Made by a program: the position numbers and the translations under genes. This document shows, in pieces, positions 35,563 through 44,896 of a DNA stretch of 64,000 nt. The notes beneath the pieces were generated by a model, which had not been told where the DNA came from, did not search any database, and worked only from the letters and a program-made list of their open reading frames with translations. Origin of the DNA: Chloroflexi bacterium HGW-Chloroflexi-2 (GTDB lineage Bacteria > Chloroflexota > Anaerolineae > Anaerolineales > Anaerolineaceae); the NCBI GenBank assembly GCA_002840735.1, contig PHBY01000008.1, positions 350,648 to 414,647 of the forward strand, in the 5' to 3' direction. Every line of letters begins with the position of its first letter. Position 1 is the first letter of the stretch.

Positions 35563-37106
35563 AGTCTGCTCGCGAAAATTCTGCGATTGAACCAATGGAT
35601 GAAAAATTATTTAATAAGCATCAATTACTTTACATAATTTCGATTGTGGTTATTTTATTAGTAGGTTTGGCTATTCGTTTTTATGATTTAACAGACGCAC
35701 CTCTCGATTTTCATCCAACCAGACAACTTTATTCAGCTTTGAAAGCCAGAGGGATGTTTTATGAGAACCTTGAGACGGTACCGGAATGGCAGCGAGATTT
35801 CGCTGTACATCAATGGAAACTTCAAGGACTCATCGAACCACCTGTCATGGAAAGATTAACTGCATTCACATACAAAATCATAGGACAAGAGGTTCTTTGG
35901 GTAGCGCGTATCTATTCAATTTTTTTCTGGACTCTTGGTGGTTTAGCTTTATTAGATTTAACTAAAAGAATGATCGATAAGAATGCTGCAGTGTTTGCAT
36001 TCCTGGTGTTTATGGTAACGCCTTATACAGCAATTGCCAGCCGGGCTTTTCAACCAGATCCTTTGATGGTTATGCTTATGATTATTGGTTTATGGGGATT
36101 GGTGAGATGGATTGACCAGGAAAATATCATTAATGCAATAATTGCTGGATTATTTGCTGGCTTAGCGATTTTCATCAAATCGGTCGTAATATTTCCAATT
36201 GTTTTTTCCTTCGTTGCAGTGGTTTTATGGAAGAAGAAATCTTTTAAAAAGATTTTCACAAATTCATCTATTTGGGTAATGGGTATTTTAACAGCCTTAC
36301 CATACGCTCTTTATATGTTGTATGGATTGGTAATTAGTGGATCTCTACAATCACAATTTAGCTTGCGATTTTTCCCTCAATTGTGGACCGATCCGGTGTT
36401 CTGGTTACGCTGGAATGAAATGATTACTAAGGCAGTTGGTTTTGAAATTTTCCTTGCATCAATTGTTGGAATATTAATTTTCAAAAGATCAATTTATCGT
36501 GTTTTCCTTTCAGCTCTCTTTATTGGTTATTTTATTTATGGTTTGACACTCTCTTATCACATTTCGACACATGATTACTATCAATTACCATTGGTTCCAA
36601 TTGTCATTATTGGGGCTTCATCGGTTTTCAGTCAGGTTATTTCAGAATTGAAAAACACACGTTGGCTATCTACCAGTATCGTAGTAGGTGTTTTAATTTT
36701 TTATGCATCAATTAATGCCTGGGATGTCAGAGTGACCCTAAAGAGAGTTGATTACACAAGTGAAATATCTTTTTGGCAGACGATGGAGAGTGTATTTGAA
36801 CCTGATGATCGAATCATTGGGATCACCCAGGATTATGGTTATCGATTGAATTATTGGGGTTGGACGGGTATCGAAAACTGGATGTCTACGTTTGATTTTT
36901 CTGTTCGCGAATTAGCTGGTCAGGAATTTGATATGCTATCCCTTTTTGAGGAAAAAACCCAGGGAAAAGACTATTTCCTGGTTACCCAGTTGTCAGAATT
37001 GGATAATCAACCCGAGATTAAAAAGATACTTTTCGAGAATTATAAGATTCGAGAAGAAACCAGCGATTATATTATTTTCGACTTAAGTGAAAAAATTGAA
37101 AATTGA
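35559..37106 (+). CDS. GT39/ArnT-like membrane glycosyltransferase
   Basis: Of 515 residues with about ten to eleven membrane helices. After the first helix the extracytoplasmic loop reads FYDLTDAPLDFHPTRQLYSA, the acidic first-loop motif of GT-C (PMT/ArnT) enzymes, which use a lipid-phosphate sugar. The last 100 residues (after about 410) form a soluble domain with few landmarks. Such enzymes act on the outer side of the membrane; the DPM-like GT2 at 7999 could make the donor. Flanked by two paralogous GT2 genes. Confidence 0.75.
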   Translation: MKSARENSAIEPMDEKLFNKHQLLYIISIVVILLVGLAIRFYDLTDAPLDFHPTRQLYSALKARGMFYENLETVPEWQRDFAVHQWKLQGLIEPPVMERLTAFTYKIIGQEVLWVARIYSIFFWTLGGLALLDLTKRMIDKNAAVFAFLVFMVTPYTAIASRAFQPDPLMVMLMIIGLWGLVRWIDQENIINAIIAGLFAGLAIFIKSVVIFPIVFSFVAVVLWKKKSFKKIFTNSSIWVMGILTALPYALYMLYGLVISGSLQSQFSLRFFPQLWTDPVFWLRWNEMITKAVGFEIFLASIVGILIFKRSIYRVFLSALFIGYFIYGLTLSYHISTHDYYQLPLVPIVIIGASSVFSQVISELKNTRWLSTSIVVGVLIFYASINAWDVRVTLKRVDYTSEISFWQTMESVFEPDDRIIGITQDYGYRLNYWGWTGIENWMSTFDFSVRELAGQEFDMLSLFEEKTQGKDYFLVTQLSELDNQPEIKKILFENYKIREETSDYIIFDLSEKIEN

Positions 37107-37113
37107 TCAAATA

Positions 37114-37896
37114 ATGCCACTTGTTTCCATTGTTACCCCATCTTTTAATCAAGCAAAATTTCTTGAACGAACTATACTATCCGTTCTTAACCAGGATTAT
37201 TCAAATATTGAATATATCGTTATGGATGGTAATTCTACGGATAATAGTGTTGATATCATTCAGAAATATTCTTCCAGAATTGCTTACTGGCAGTCAGAAA
37301 AAGATCTGGGACAGACTGATGCGATCAATCAAGGCTTTCAGAAGGCTCACGGTCAAATTTATGCCTGGCTTAATTCAGACGATACCTATGAAAGGCATGC
37401 TATATCTCAGGTTGTAGATTATTTTTCCAAACATCCTGAAGTGGGGATGGTTTATGGTGATTGTAATTTTATGGATGCAGAAGATCGAGTCATAGGCAAG
37501 TTTAATGCGCAACAAACGAATTATCAAAAGTTGAGAACTGGATTTGTGCATATCCCACAACAAGCAGCTTTTTGGCGGTCGGACTTGTGGGAAAACGTTG
37601 CTCCATTGGATGCATCTATCTATTTTGCCATGGATTATGATCTGTGGTTACGGTTGGCAAAAATCAGCAAAATAGTCTATGTGCCAAAATTATGGGCAAA
37701 TTTTCGCCTCCATGGTGACACAAAAACAATTTCCGAAGACGATCGTTGCTGGCCGGATATGCTGAAAATCCATTATCGAGATGGGGGTAAGTGGTTGCAT
37801 CCGATTGTATTGAAATATTACATCCGAAAACTGGCAGCTCCGTATTTCCAATATAAACGCAGCAAAATGATGAAAAAAAGTTCAAAAATTTCCTGA
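37114..37896 (+). CDS. GT2-family glycosyltransferase, last gene of operon
   Basis: About 260 residues. VSIVTPSFNQAKFLERTILS, VMDGNSTDNSVDIIQKY, SEKDLGQTDAINQGF and WLNSDDTYERHA match the gene at 34603 block for block. Later segments: VYGDCNFMDAEDRVIG and FAMDYDLWLRLAKISKIVYV, the acceptor side. ATG 37114 is preferred; GTG 37087 would overlap the GT39 gene by 20 bases and add nine residues before the first strand. No clear terminator follows. Confidence 0.87.
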   Translation: MPLVSIVTPSFNQAKFLERTILSVLNQDYSNIEYIVMDGNSTDNSVDIIQKYSSRIAYWQSEKDLGQTDAINQGFQKAHGQIYAWLNSDDTYERHAISQVVDYFSKHPEVGMVYGDCNFMDAEDRVIGKFNAQQTNYQKLRTGFVHIPQQAAFWRSDLWENVAPLDASIYFAMDYDLWLRLAKISKIVYVPKLWANFRLHGDTKTISEDDRCWPDMLKIHYRDGGKWLHPIVLKYYIRKLAAPYFQYKRSKMMKKSSKIS

Positions 37897-37931
37897 ACAA
37901 TATATACCCTCTCGAGTTTTTAAATACAGGT

Positions 37932-37940
37932 TGCTATAAT
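37932..37940 (+). promoter_or_regulatory. Extended -10 promoter of the sugar dehydrogenase gene
   Basis: TG, one base, TATAAT (37935-37940) about 25 bases before the start codon at 37963. The -35 region is poor, as is usual for extended -10 promoters. Confidence 0.5.
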
Positions 37941-37962
37941 TGGACCAAGAGGTAGATAATTT

Positions 37963-39258
37963 ATGAAATTAAAAGGGAGAATGATTTTTAGCATTCTGAT
38001 TGTTGTTGTGTTGACTGCATGTTCTGGGAGTGAAGTGACTTTTACACCATCGGTTTTGGAAATTCCAACTGCCACAAATCCAATTGAAACCACTCCCGTA
38101 CCAACCGGGACGAATACCGAAGCTAATGAAAATGATCCAACTCAGAAAGTGGAAAAAATAGAAGAAGATACTCTTAATACTGTTGAGACATTTCCCGATC
38201 CTTCCCAGTATCAATGGCAGGAAATTACATCAGGTCTGATCAAACCCCTGGGAATGACCTCTTATTTTGATGGAAATTTGTTGATTTATATTCTTGAACA
38301 GGATGGCATTATTCGCGTCTTGGAAAATGGTGTATTACTAACAGAACCTTTTTTGGATATAAAGAATAAAACTACCACAAGAGGGTCGGAACAAGGTTTA
38401 TTAGGTATTGCAATAGATCCTAATTATGCAGACAATGGAATTTTCTACTTGAATTATTCAGATAGCAGCGGTGATACTGTGATTGCCAGGTATTATGCTT
38501 ATGATGATCGGAAAGTAGCAGATCCAGGCAGTGAGCAGATCATATTAACCTACGAACAACCTTATTCAAACCACAATGGTGGAAATCTCATATTTGGTCC
38601 GGATGGTCTCCTTTATATCGGGTTGGGAGATGGCGGTTCTGGTGGTGATCCGGAGATGAGAGCACAGAATCCCGACACTTTATTGGGGAAAATGCTTCGA
38701 ATAGCTGTGCAGGATCAGGAAAATTATGCAATTCCCTCTGATAATCCTTACCAGGGTGGTGGTGGCAGAGCCGAGATTTGGGCAATGGGATTGAGAAATC
38801 CCTGGCGATATTCCTTTGATCGCCTGACAGGCGATTTATGGATTGCTGATGTCGGGCAGGGAAATTGGGAAGAGATAAACTTTACACCTGCCAACCCTGA
38901 ACCAGGTCTCAATTATGGGTGGTACTTTCGGGAAGGGACACATCCTTTCAAAGGTGATTCACCCCAGCAAGTAGATTTGATCGACCCAATTTATGAATAT
39001 GACCATAGTATGGGTTGTTCGGTCACAGGTGGATATGTTTACAGAGGAACTGAATTACCAGAGTGGTATGGTGTTTATGTGTTCGGTGATTTTTGTAATG
39101 GAAAAGTCTGGGGTTTGTTGCCTGATAATGGAGGAAATTGGACTTCATCAGAATTGTTCAGTACAGGCGTAAACATCAGCTCTTTTGGAGAAGATGTGTT
39201 TGGAGAGTTATATTTGATTTCTCACAACGGAACAATTTATAAATTGGTCAAAAATTAA
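37963..39258 (+). CDS. PQQ-type glucose/sorbosone dehydrogenase lipoprotein
   Basis: Of 431 residues. Lipoprotein signal with lipobox VLTAC (Cys about 20), then a Thr/Pro/Glu linker to about 80. The rest is a six-bladed propeller of the GSDH/Asd (PF07995) family: SGLIKPLGMTSY, EQGLLGIAIDPNYADNGIF, FGPDGLLYIGLGDGGSGGDP, LLGKMLRI, GLRNPWRYSFDRLTGDLWIA and ADVGQGNWEEIN. Members oxidise aldose sugars at the cell surface with pyrroloquinoline quinone; many homologues have no proven cofactor. It stands outside the glycan operon with its own promoter. Confidence 0.86.
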   Translation: MKLKGRMIFSILIVVVLTACSGSEVTFTPSVLEIPTATNPIETTPVPTGTNTEANENDPTQKVEKIEEDTLNTVETFPDPSQYQWQEITSGLIKPLGMTSYFDGNLLIYILEQDGIIRVLENGVLLTEPFLDIKNKTTTRGSEQGLLGIAIDPNYADNGIFYLNYSDSSGDTVIARYYAYDDRKVADPGSEQIILTYEQPYSNHNGGNLIFGPDGLLYIGLGDGGSGGDPEMRAQNPDTLLGKMLRIAVQDQENYAIPSDNPYQGGGGRAEIWAMGLRNPWRYSFDRLTGDLWIADVGQGNWEEINFTPANPEPGLNYGWYFREGTHPFKGDSPQQVDLIDPIYEYDHSMGCSVTGGYVYRGTELPEWYGVYVFGDFCNGKVWGLLPDNGGNWTSSELFSTGVNISSFGEDVFGELYLISHNGTIYKLVKN

Positions 39259-39291
39259 AAGAATCGAAAATGATATAATTAAAAAGTAGAA

Positions 39292-39309
39292 TTCGAGTTC
39301 TTTCTCGAA
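39292..39309 (+). promoter_or_regulatory. Leader hairpin touching the ribosome site of the 76-aa gene
   Basis: TTCGAG (39292-39297), loop of 6, CTCGAA (39304-39309); the right arm overlaps the first bases of AAGGAGGT (39308-39315). A TATAAT at 39274-39279 would start transcription near 39286, just before the hairpin. It could moderate translation. Confidence 0.35.
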
Positions 39310-39319
39310 GGAGGTGTAA

Positions 39320-39550
39320 ATGGCAGAAAAAAGATGGTATCCAGCGAAAACCCAATATTGTAAACATGCTGGTGGTGAAGTTCAATTGGAGGTTCACGTA
39401 GTTTTGCCGCCTGAATATTTACCCGATCAGCCACCTCACGTGGTAGGGCACAGATGTTCACATGGTTTACAATGTAATCTCCTGACTCAACCTTCCTGTG
39501 TGTGGGCAGGCACCAACCCTGCATATGATCCATTCAGCGAAGAGGAATAA
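39320..39550 (+). CDS. 76-residue Cys/His protein, conserved-looking, unknown
   Basis: Of 76 residues, very strong ribosome site AAGGAGGT ending 4 bases before the ATG. Four Cys (14, 46, 52, 60) and three His near them (16, 44, 48): YCKH near the N-terminus, HRCSHGLQC and QPSCVW later. The spacing suggests a small zinc-binding fold. The start MAEKRWYPAKTQY and acidic tail PFSEEE look like a folded cytosolic protein. It is not a transposon or toxin type that I recognise. A terminator follows. Confidence 0.65.
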   Translation: MAEKRWYPAKTQYCKHAGGEVQLEVHVVLPPEYLPDQPPHVVGHRCSHGLQCNLLTQPSCVWAGTNPAYDPFSEEE

Positions 39551-39568
39551 GTCAGAATCGACATAAAG

Positions 39569-39595
39569 AAAAAACACGCCATCAGGCGTGTTTTT
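39569..39595. terminator. Bidirectional intrinsic terminator
   Basis: An 11-bp perfect inverted repeat, arms around AACACGCC and GGCGTGTT, loop ATCA (39581-39584), with A-run on the left and T-run on the right. It sits between convergent genes ending at 39550 and 39626. Confidence 0.92.
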
Positions 39596-39625
39596 CATTG
39601 CATGGGTATTTGTAAATTTGCTTCT

Positions 39626-40807
39626 TCAGATAACTCTTAATTTTTTCCCAACACGTTCGAATGCCTGCAGACAAAGGTCGAGATCTTCTTTTGTATGGGT
39701 TGCAGAAATCATAACACGGATTCTGGCTTTTCCTACAGGAACGGTTGGAAAACCTAAAGCCATCGCAAATACGCCTTCGTTGAATAATTCTTTACTGAAG
39801 TCTTTTGCTAATTTGGCATCCCCTAACATGACGGGGGTAATCGGTGTTTGAGATAATCCAGTATCAAACCCCAATTTCTTCATTTCTGCTTTGAAATAAT
39901 TTCCATTTTCCCATAAACGATCAACCAATTCAGTGGATTCCTCTAGAAGGTCAACTGCGGTTAGACAGGCGGCCACATCAGCTGGTGTTAATGCAGATGA
40001 AAAGATGAAGGGTCGGCCACGTTGTCGAATCCATTCGATTAATTTTGCATTGCCTGCAACCATTCCTCCCATCACCCCGAAGGCTTTCGACATCGTACCG
40101 ACCTCAATATCCACTTTTCCATGTAAGCCAAAGTGATCCACGATGCCACGTCCGCCTTTGCCAACAACACCTTCTCCATGAGCATCATCAACCATTAACA
40201 TAACATCGTACTTGCTGGTGACTTCATAAATCTTGTCTAATGGTGCCAAATCACCGTCCATACTGAATACACCATCCGTAATGGCTAATAATCTGCGATA
40301 TTTTTCTTTGTTTTCTAAGATTTTTGTTTCTAAATCTTCAGCACTAGCATGATTGAAGCGGATGATGGTCGCACCGGATAATCGGCAGCCGTCGATAATG
40401 GAAGCATGGTTCAGTTCATCCGAGAGGATGCCATCTTCTTTACCAACGAGGCAGGGGATGGTCGCCAGATTGGCCGTAAAACCTGATTGGAAGGATATGC
40501 AGGCTTCCACACCCTTGAATTGAGCCAAACGACTTTCTAATTCCAGATGCACATCCATGGTTCCAGCGATGGACCGAACAGCTCCAGGTCCAACTCCATA
40601 TTCATCTACAACTTTCTTGACAGCTGCTACCATTTTTGGATGATTCGCCAGCCCTAAGTAGTTATTCGAACAGAAATTTAAGACTTTCTTTCCATCCACA
40701 ATCAACCATGCGCCCTGAGGAGAACTGATGGTGCGTATCTGATTGTATAATCCATTATCCTTTAAGGATAGAATCTCTTCTTCTGCCCAGACTAATCGAT
40801 TTGACAT
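39626..40807 (-). CDS. kbl: Glycine C-acetyltransferase / BioF-family PLP enzyme
   Basis: Of 393 residues, alpha-oxoamine synthase family. [14 protein letters not shown], the [11 protein letters not shown] block, [29 protein letters not shown] and the PLP lysine in [12 protein letters not shown] (K241). Kbl combines glycine and acetyl-CoA to 2-amino-3-ketobutyrate; BioF uses alanine and pimeloyl-CoA. Kbl is preferred because of the GVMGGMVAG and [13 protein letters not shown] wording and absence of other bio genes, but no threonine dehydrogenase is adjacent. RBS AGAGG lies 5 bases before the start. Same strand as the next upstream gene. Confidence 0.82.
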   Translation of the reverse strand: MSNRLVWAEEEILSLKDNGLYNQIRTISSPQGAWLIVDGKKVLNFCSNNYLGLANHPKMVAAVKKVVDEYGVGPGAVRSIAGTMDVHLELESRLAQFKGVEACISFQSGFTANLATIPCLVGKEDGILSDELNHASIIDGCRLSGATIIRFNHASAEDLETKILENKEKYRRLLAITDGVFSMDGDLAPLDKIYEVTSKYDVMLMVDDAHGEGVVGKGGRGIVDHFGLHGKVDIEVGTMSKAFGVMGGMVAGNAKLIEWIRQRGRPFIFSSALTPADVAACLTAVDLLEESTELVDRLWENGNYFKAEMKKLGFDTGLSQTPITPVMLGDAKLAKDFSKELFNEGVFAMALGFPTVPVGKARIRVMISATHTKEDLDLCLQAFERVGKKLRVI

Positions 40808-40930
40808 GTAAACCTCTTTTCAGGTGAAATCAAATTTGATAATTAGATTATATCCGAAGCATGTTGTAGCCCATGGTTACAAAAAACATGTTTTATATGG
40901 AATATTGTTGATATTTCCACTGCTATTCTT

Positions 40931-42628
40931 TTATTCACTTAAATACCCCATTTCGATTAATGTTTTTCGAACCTGCTCGACTCCGTTTGGAAGCACAGCA
41001 ACTGTATTTGGATTAAGAATTGCTTGGATGAATTTCTTTGCAGAAGTGTTTTGTAATTGATTGATTGCTTCTGGGTCTGCAAGATGTAAAAGGATTGCCT
41101 GGGTGAAGTGAGCCTGCGTTCCGTGATGCTCCCAATTCTCCAAAGCAGACTTTAATTTGGGCGGAAATGGATGAGGAAGAACAGATTGGACAATTTTCAG
41201 AAAGTGACTGATTTTTAATCCCTGATCCTTTGCGCGTTGCAACGAAACAGGTGATATTTGAAAAGCATAACCATCTTTGGACTTCCCGTTCCAGTCGCAA
41301 AACCTGGATATCTGATATCTTATTGATCTTGAAAACCTCAACGGGATGACAATTTTTCCGTATGAATCAATCAGGAGTTTGACATCTTCTGGTTTAATGG
41401 CATCAGGTGGATGGTTGGATAACAAATTTGCATACCATTGCGAACATTTAAAAGCCTGGATTTTGTTATCACTTTCGCTGCAAGCCAGGTCAACCAATCC
41501 CAACCAGAATAATGGCCCCGTGAGCATGAAACGAATATAAGCACCGTCAATGACATCCCAATGCTCAAAGCCACGCAAATATTCACCTGTTTCAGCCTTC
41601 TTGATATACCACGTGTCATAATTTCCGGCTGGGCGTTGAAAATCAGGATTGATCTGAAAAACATAGGACACGAAACTTTCGAGATTCCACCATTGTCCGG
41701 ATGGTACCAGGGAGATTTGATCCAGAAGGAATTGGCGGACATTGTGGTGATTGCGATCAAGCACGCCTTCAATGATAAAATCCGGCATTAATTCCATTTC
41801 GTTTAATTGCTTACTTTCAATCCAATGATTGGTAAGCATCATTAATGATTTTTCACGAGAAGTTTCTAAGAAATTTCGTACTTGATCAGGATCCAATATC
41901 CCCTTGTCTGAAATTAATTTTATGTCAAAAATAAGTTTATTTAAAAAATCGGTAGGAATATCACAATATTCATGAAGAATGTCAATCGAAAACCCATTTC
42001 GGATCGCAGCTAATAGGGTGCAAATATCATCCAGAATTCTATCGGAAGCAGTAAAAATGATTTGAGTTTCTTTGGTTGTGGCAGAACGACCAGGTATTTG
42101 TTTTTTCTGTATATAGGCAGGCTCCAGGCAAGAAAATATTTCTTCCGGGATATAAGCAAATTCCTGAGGTTCTGTTTCTGTGCTTAAAAATGCCCGCCCT
42201 ATGAAGGCTCTATACCAAAGATATTCAGTTGGTGTTTTTGGATTTAGGTCTGGTCTTTCACGATCTCTCCTAGCTGACCCCATAACCTGGATTTCTCCAA
42301 AATCACGAGCAAATTTTGCCCAGGGAATTTTTCCATCGTTATCTAACAGGGTATCAAAGGCTTGACGAACATTTTCTGGAAAAACTTCATAAATTTCTTT
42401 AATGATCTCTGGATTATTCATTTCCATTGCTAATTGAGTCCTGGCGGTATAAGCATCAGGAGCTTTGATTTCTATACCCCATGCATTGGCAACGATCTTT
42501 AAGAATCCCAAATCTTGACCATTTAATGAACTGACAATATTTAGCATTGAAATAATCTCATCCTTTATTCGGTCGTACTGAATATCACAACTGAAAAAAT
42601 TATACAGGAGATTTCCTGACTGATGCAT
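40931..42628 (-). CDS. Helicase-associated (XPB/Ssl2 N-terminal-like) protein without helicase
   Basis: Of 565 residues, apparently soluble. The C-terminal 100 residues show the pattern I know from XPB/Ssl2-type helicase-associated domains (Helicase_C_3-like): FQISPVSLQRAKDQGLKISH, LKSALENWEHHGTQAHFTQA, ILLHLADPEAINQL, KKFIQAILNPNTVAVLP and ending IEMGYLSE. In other bacteria this region stands before a superfamily-2 helicase; here no Walker motif is present, so the gene lacks the motor. The first 450 residues have a helical character and no known motif. Divergent from the DUF4388 operon across 100 bp. Confidence 0.65.
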   Translation of the reverse strand: MHQSGNLLYNFFSCDIQYDRIKDEIISMLNIVSSLNGQDLGFLKIVANAWGIEIKAPDAYTARTQLAMEMNNPEIIKEIYEVFPENVRQAFDTLLDNDGKIPWAKFARDFGEIQVMGSARRDRERPDLNPKTPTEYLWYRAFIGRAFLSTETEPQEFAYIPEEIFSCLEPAYIQKKQIPGRSATTKETQIIFTASDRILDDICTLLAAIRNGFSIDILHEYCDIPTDFLNKLIFDIKLISDKGILDPDQVRNFLETSREKSLMMLTNHWIESKQLNEMELMPDFIIEGVLDRNHHNVRQFLLDQISLVPSGQWWNLESFVSYVFQINPDFQRPAGNYDTWYIKKAETGEYLRGFEHWDVIDGAYIRFMLTGPLFWLGLVDLACSESDNKIQAFKCSQWYANLLSNHPPDAIKPEDVKLLIDSYGKIVIPLRFSRSIRYQISRFCDWNGKSKDGYAFQISPVSLQRAKDQGLKISHFLKIVQSVLPHPFPPKLKSALENWEHHGTQAHFTQAILLHLADPEAINQLQNTSAKKFIQAILNPNTVAVLPNGVEQVRKTLIEMGYLSE

Positions 42629-42668
42629 GGGTGAATAACTACCTTTCGAATTCGTAAATAAGATTTAA

Positions 42669-42697
42669 TTGACTTACATGCTGCTTACTTGTATAAT
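42669..42697 (+). promoter_or_regulatory. Sigma-70 promoter of the GTPase operon
   Basis: TTGACT (42669-42674), spacer of 17, TATAAT (42692-42697); predicted start about 42704, 26 bases before the ATG at 42730. Confidence 0.8.
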
Positions 42698-42729
42698 TTC
42701 TCAAGTCATGGTTAAGATATGGAATTCAA

Positions 42730-43545
42730 ATGGCCTTAAAAGGTAACCTGCGCGACTTTACGATCACCCAATTATTGAATCTTGTTAATCTTGCCTGCAA
42801 AACGGGTACCCTGGTTGTCGAGGGTCCTGCAGATGTAGCCAAGATTACTTTTCGTGAAGGAAAGTTGATCTATGCCCAGTTGGATCATCAGGACAATTCC
42901 TTGGCAGGAATATTAAGAAGAAGCAAAAAAATTAGCTCTCGCCAGTATTCCATCCTCTCTGAACGGGCAGCCAATATGAATGATAAAGAGCTTGGCATCT
43001 TATTAATTAATGCCGGGTATCTAAGTCAGTATGACATTATTGAAAGTTTACAACAGTACTTCGTAGGTATCGTTCGCCAGTTATTCACCTGGGTAGAAGG
43101 TGTTTTCAATTTCGAAGTAAATACATTGCAGCCTTCTGATAAAATTCCGATCCGTATGGATCTTGAAAACCTGATCATAGAAGGATCAAGACAGTTAAGA
43201 GAGTGGGAACAATTACAACAGGAAATTCCTTCCCTGGATATGTCTTTAAAATTTAGTGATCGACCTGGAATCAATATCAGAAATGTAAATCTTAGCGTGG
43301 AAGAATGGCGGGTGGTTTATTACGTAAATCCCAAAAATACTATGCGTCAGATTGCGAAAGCAACAAAATTGAATGATTTGGAGATCAGACGAATAGTGTA
43401 TTCTTTACTGCAGGCTGGTTTAGTTGAAGTAATCCGACCTGGAGAACGGACCGTTGCATTACCCCCGAGAGCATTCCCAAAAACGAACAAAACAGAACAG
43501 AAATCATTGATTAATCGAATTATCGATAGAATTCGTTCAATTTGA
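42730..43545 (+). CDS. DUF4388 (PATAN) signalling protein
   Basis: Of 271 residues. Residues 1-110 are a DUF4388/PATAN domain: MALKGNLRDFTITQLLNLV, GTLVVEGPADVAKITFREGK (the strand-turn hallmark) and LIYAQLDHQDNSLAGIL. Residues about 195-250 form a winged-helix-like region (LSVEEWRVVYYVNPKNTMRQ ... LNDLEIRRIVYSLLQAGLVE) and the tail is basic. PATAN proteins act in two-component and GTPase signalling as adaptors. It is the first gene of the GTPase operon, which suggests a partner or regulator of that GTPase. Confidence 0.82.
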   Translation: MALKGNLRDFTITQLLNLVNLACKTGTLVVEGPADVAKITFREGKLIYAQLDHQDNSLAGILRRSKKISSRQYSILSERAANMNDKELGILLINAGYLSQYDIIESLQQYFVGIVRQLFTWVEGVFNFEVNTLQPSDKIPIRMDLENLIIEGSRQLREWEQLQQEIPSLDMSLKFSDRPGINIRNVNLSVEEWRVVYYVNPKNTMRQIAKATKLNDLEIRRIVYSLLQAGLVEVIRPGERTVALPPRAFPKTNKTEQKSLINRIIDRIRSI

Positions 43546-43558
43546 AAACAGGTAATTT

Positions 43559-44092
43559 ATGCAGACGGTAAAAATTGTAGTAACAGGCCCATTCAGTTCA
43601 GGAAAAACAGAATTTATCCAGTCTATCAGTGAAATTGATGTCGTTTCCACGGAACGAAAAATATCCCTTGAATCGGAGAAAATCAAGAATGCTACTACAG
43701 TTGCCATGGATTTTGGGCGGATCACAATTGATAAAGAATTAGTGCTTTATATGTTTGGAACACCAGGTCAAAGAAGATTTGATTTCATGTGGGAAATTCT
43801 TTCAGAAGGCATGCTGGGCTTTATCGTAATGGTGGATAGTGCCCGTCCGGAGACATTTCGAGAGGCACGCTACATTCTGGAAACGTTTCGCGCATATGCA
43901 CCAACTCCCTATGTGGTAACTGCCAACAAACAAGATTTGGATGATGCATGGGATCTTGAAGACATGCGTTTTGCATTAAGGTTGGATCCAAAAATTAAAC
44001 TTTTACCCTGTGTGGCACATGATAAAAACTCGGTTAAGAAGGTTCTTCTCGAATTACTTTATACCATTTTAGCCGAGATGGAGGCAAAATAG
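43559..44092 (+). CDS. Small Ras-like GTPase, TPGQ type
   Basis: Of 177 residues. G1 GPFSSGKT (10-17), switch I Thr about 46-47 followed by AMDFGRI, G3 as FGTPGQ (66-71) in place of DxxGQ, and G4 NKQD (123-126). TPGQ GTPases are prokaryotic relatives of MglA and of the streptomycete CvnD proteins and commonly sit by MglB/roadblock or DUF4388 partners. No roadblock gene is here. It probably cycles in a membrane-linked or polar signalling complex. It begins 13 bases after the DUF4388 gene. Confidence 0.88.
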   Translation: MQTVKIVVTGPFSSGKTEFIQSISEIDVVSTERKISLESEKIKNATTVAMDFGRITIDKELVLYMFGTPGQRRFDFMWEILSEGMLGFIVMVDSARPETFREARYILETFRAYAPTPYVVTANKQDLDDAWDLEDMRFALRLDPKIKLLPCVAHDKNSVKKVLLELLYTILAEMEAK

Positions 44093-44101
44093 TCTGCGCT
44101 G

Positions 44102-44893
44102 ATGTCGTCCATCACAACTGATAAAGGAATATTACATTACGAGGTTTTTGGTAAAGGGAGACCTGTAATTTTTTTGCATGGGTGGCTGGGTTCCTGGGGA
44201 CTCTGGCAGGAAACCATATCAGAGATCGGAAAAACAAATCGAGCTTATGCACTTGATTTTTGGGGATTTGGTGATTCCGACGATAAACTATCGTCTTACA
44301 ATGTGCAGGATTTTGTAGATCTGATCAGACAATTTATGGATCAATTAGGTATTCAAAAAGCTCCTCTCGTAGGACACAGTATGGGTGGGACAGTAAGTTT
44401 GATGGCGGCAATCAATGATCCAGACCGCATTCAAAAAGTGGCTGTGATCGGTTCACCAATTGAAGGAAAATCCCTGAGTTTCCCCTTAAGGTTGGCTGGC
44501 AAAAGAATTGTTGCAGAATTCTTATTTCGATACTTTGGTCTATTTCGTAAAACATTAAAAAAAATTTCTCCCATAATTTGTAATGACCCCCAATTTCCAG
44601 AAATTATTGATCATGATCTTTCAAGAACAAATCTGGAGTCTTTTCTCAACAGCATTCGTTCACTTAATCGGGTAGATTTGAGGATGGAACTCGATAAAAT
44701 CAAAATTCCGGTATTGGGAATGTATGGAAAACGTGATAATATAGTATCACCCGCTCAATATAAACCATTGCACCAAGGGATTCCACACGCACAGATTGAA
44801 ATTTTTTCAAAATCCGGTCACTTTATAATGCTTGAAGAACCGAAGTTATTTTTAAAACTAATCCATGAATTCATAAATCAGGAGACTGATTAA
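44102..44893 (+). CDS. Alpha/beta hydrolase, paralogue of the 53405 gene
   Basis: Of 263 residues, alpha/beta fold. VIFLHGWLGSWGLWQETI (oxyanion H-G), LDFWGFGDSD, nucleophile VGHSMGGT (S93), acid YGKRDN (D212) and base SGHFIML (H240): an intact triad. The cap region about 125-185 is medium length, as in esterases and lipases. Substrate unknown. Its N-terminal third is nearly the same as that of 53405, so the two arose by duplication and now sit on either side of the response-regulator and kinase block. Confidence 0.88.
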   Translation: MSSITTDKGILHYEVFGKGRPVIFLHGWLGSWGLWQETISEIGKTNRAYALDFWGFGDSDDKLSSYNVQDFVDLIRQFMDQLGIQKAPLVGHSMGGTVSLMAAINDPDRIQKVAVIGSPIEGKSLSFPLRLAGKRIVAEFLFRYFGLFRKTLKKISPIICNDPQFPEIIDHDLSRTNLESFLNSIRSLNRVDLRMELDKIKIPVLGMYGKRDNIVSPAQYKPLHQGIPHAQIEIFSKSGHFIMLEEPKLFLKLIHEFINQETD

Positions 44894-44896
44894 GAA

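Noticed and set aside
39626-40807. Biotin synthesis BioF
   Set aside because: Motifs fit both members of the family; no other bio gene is near and the wording is closer to Kbl. Left as an alternative.
40890-40916. Terminator around AAAACATGTTTT on the minus strand
   Set aside because: A palindrome without a loop long enough or a clear T-run; no support as terminator.
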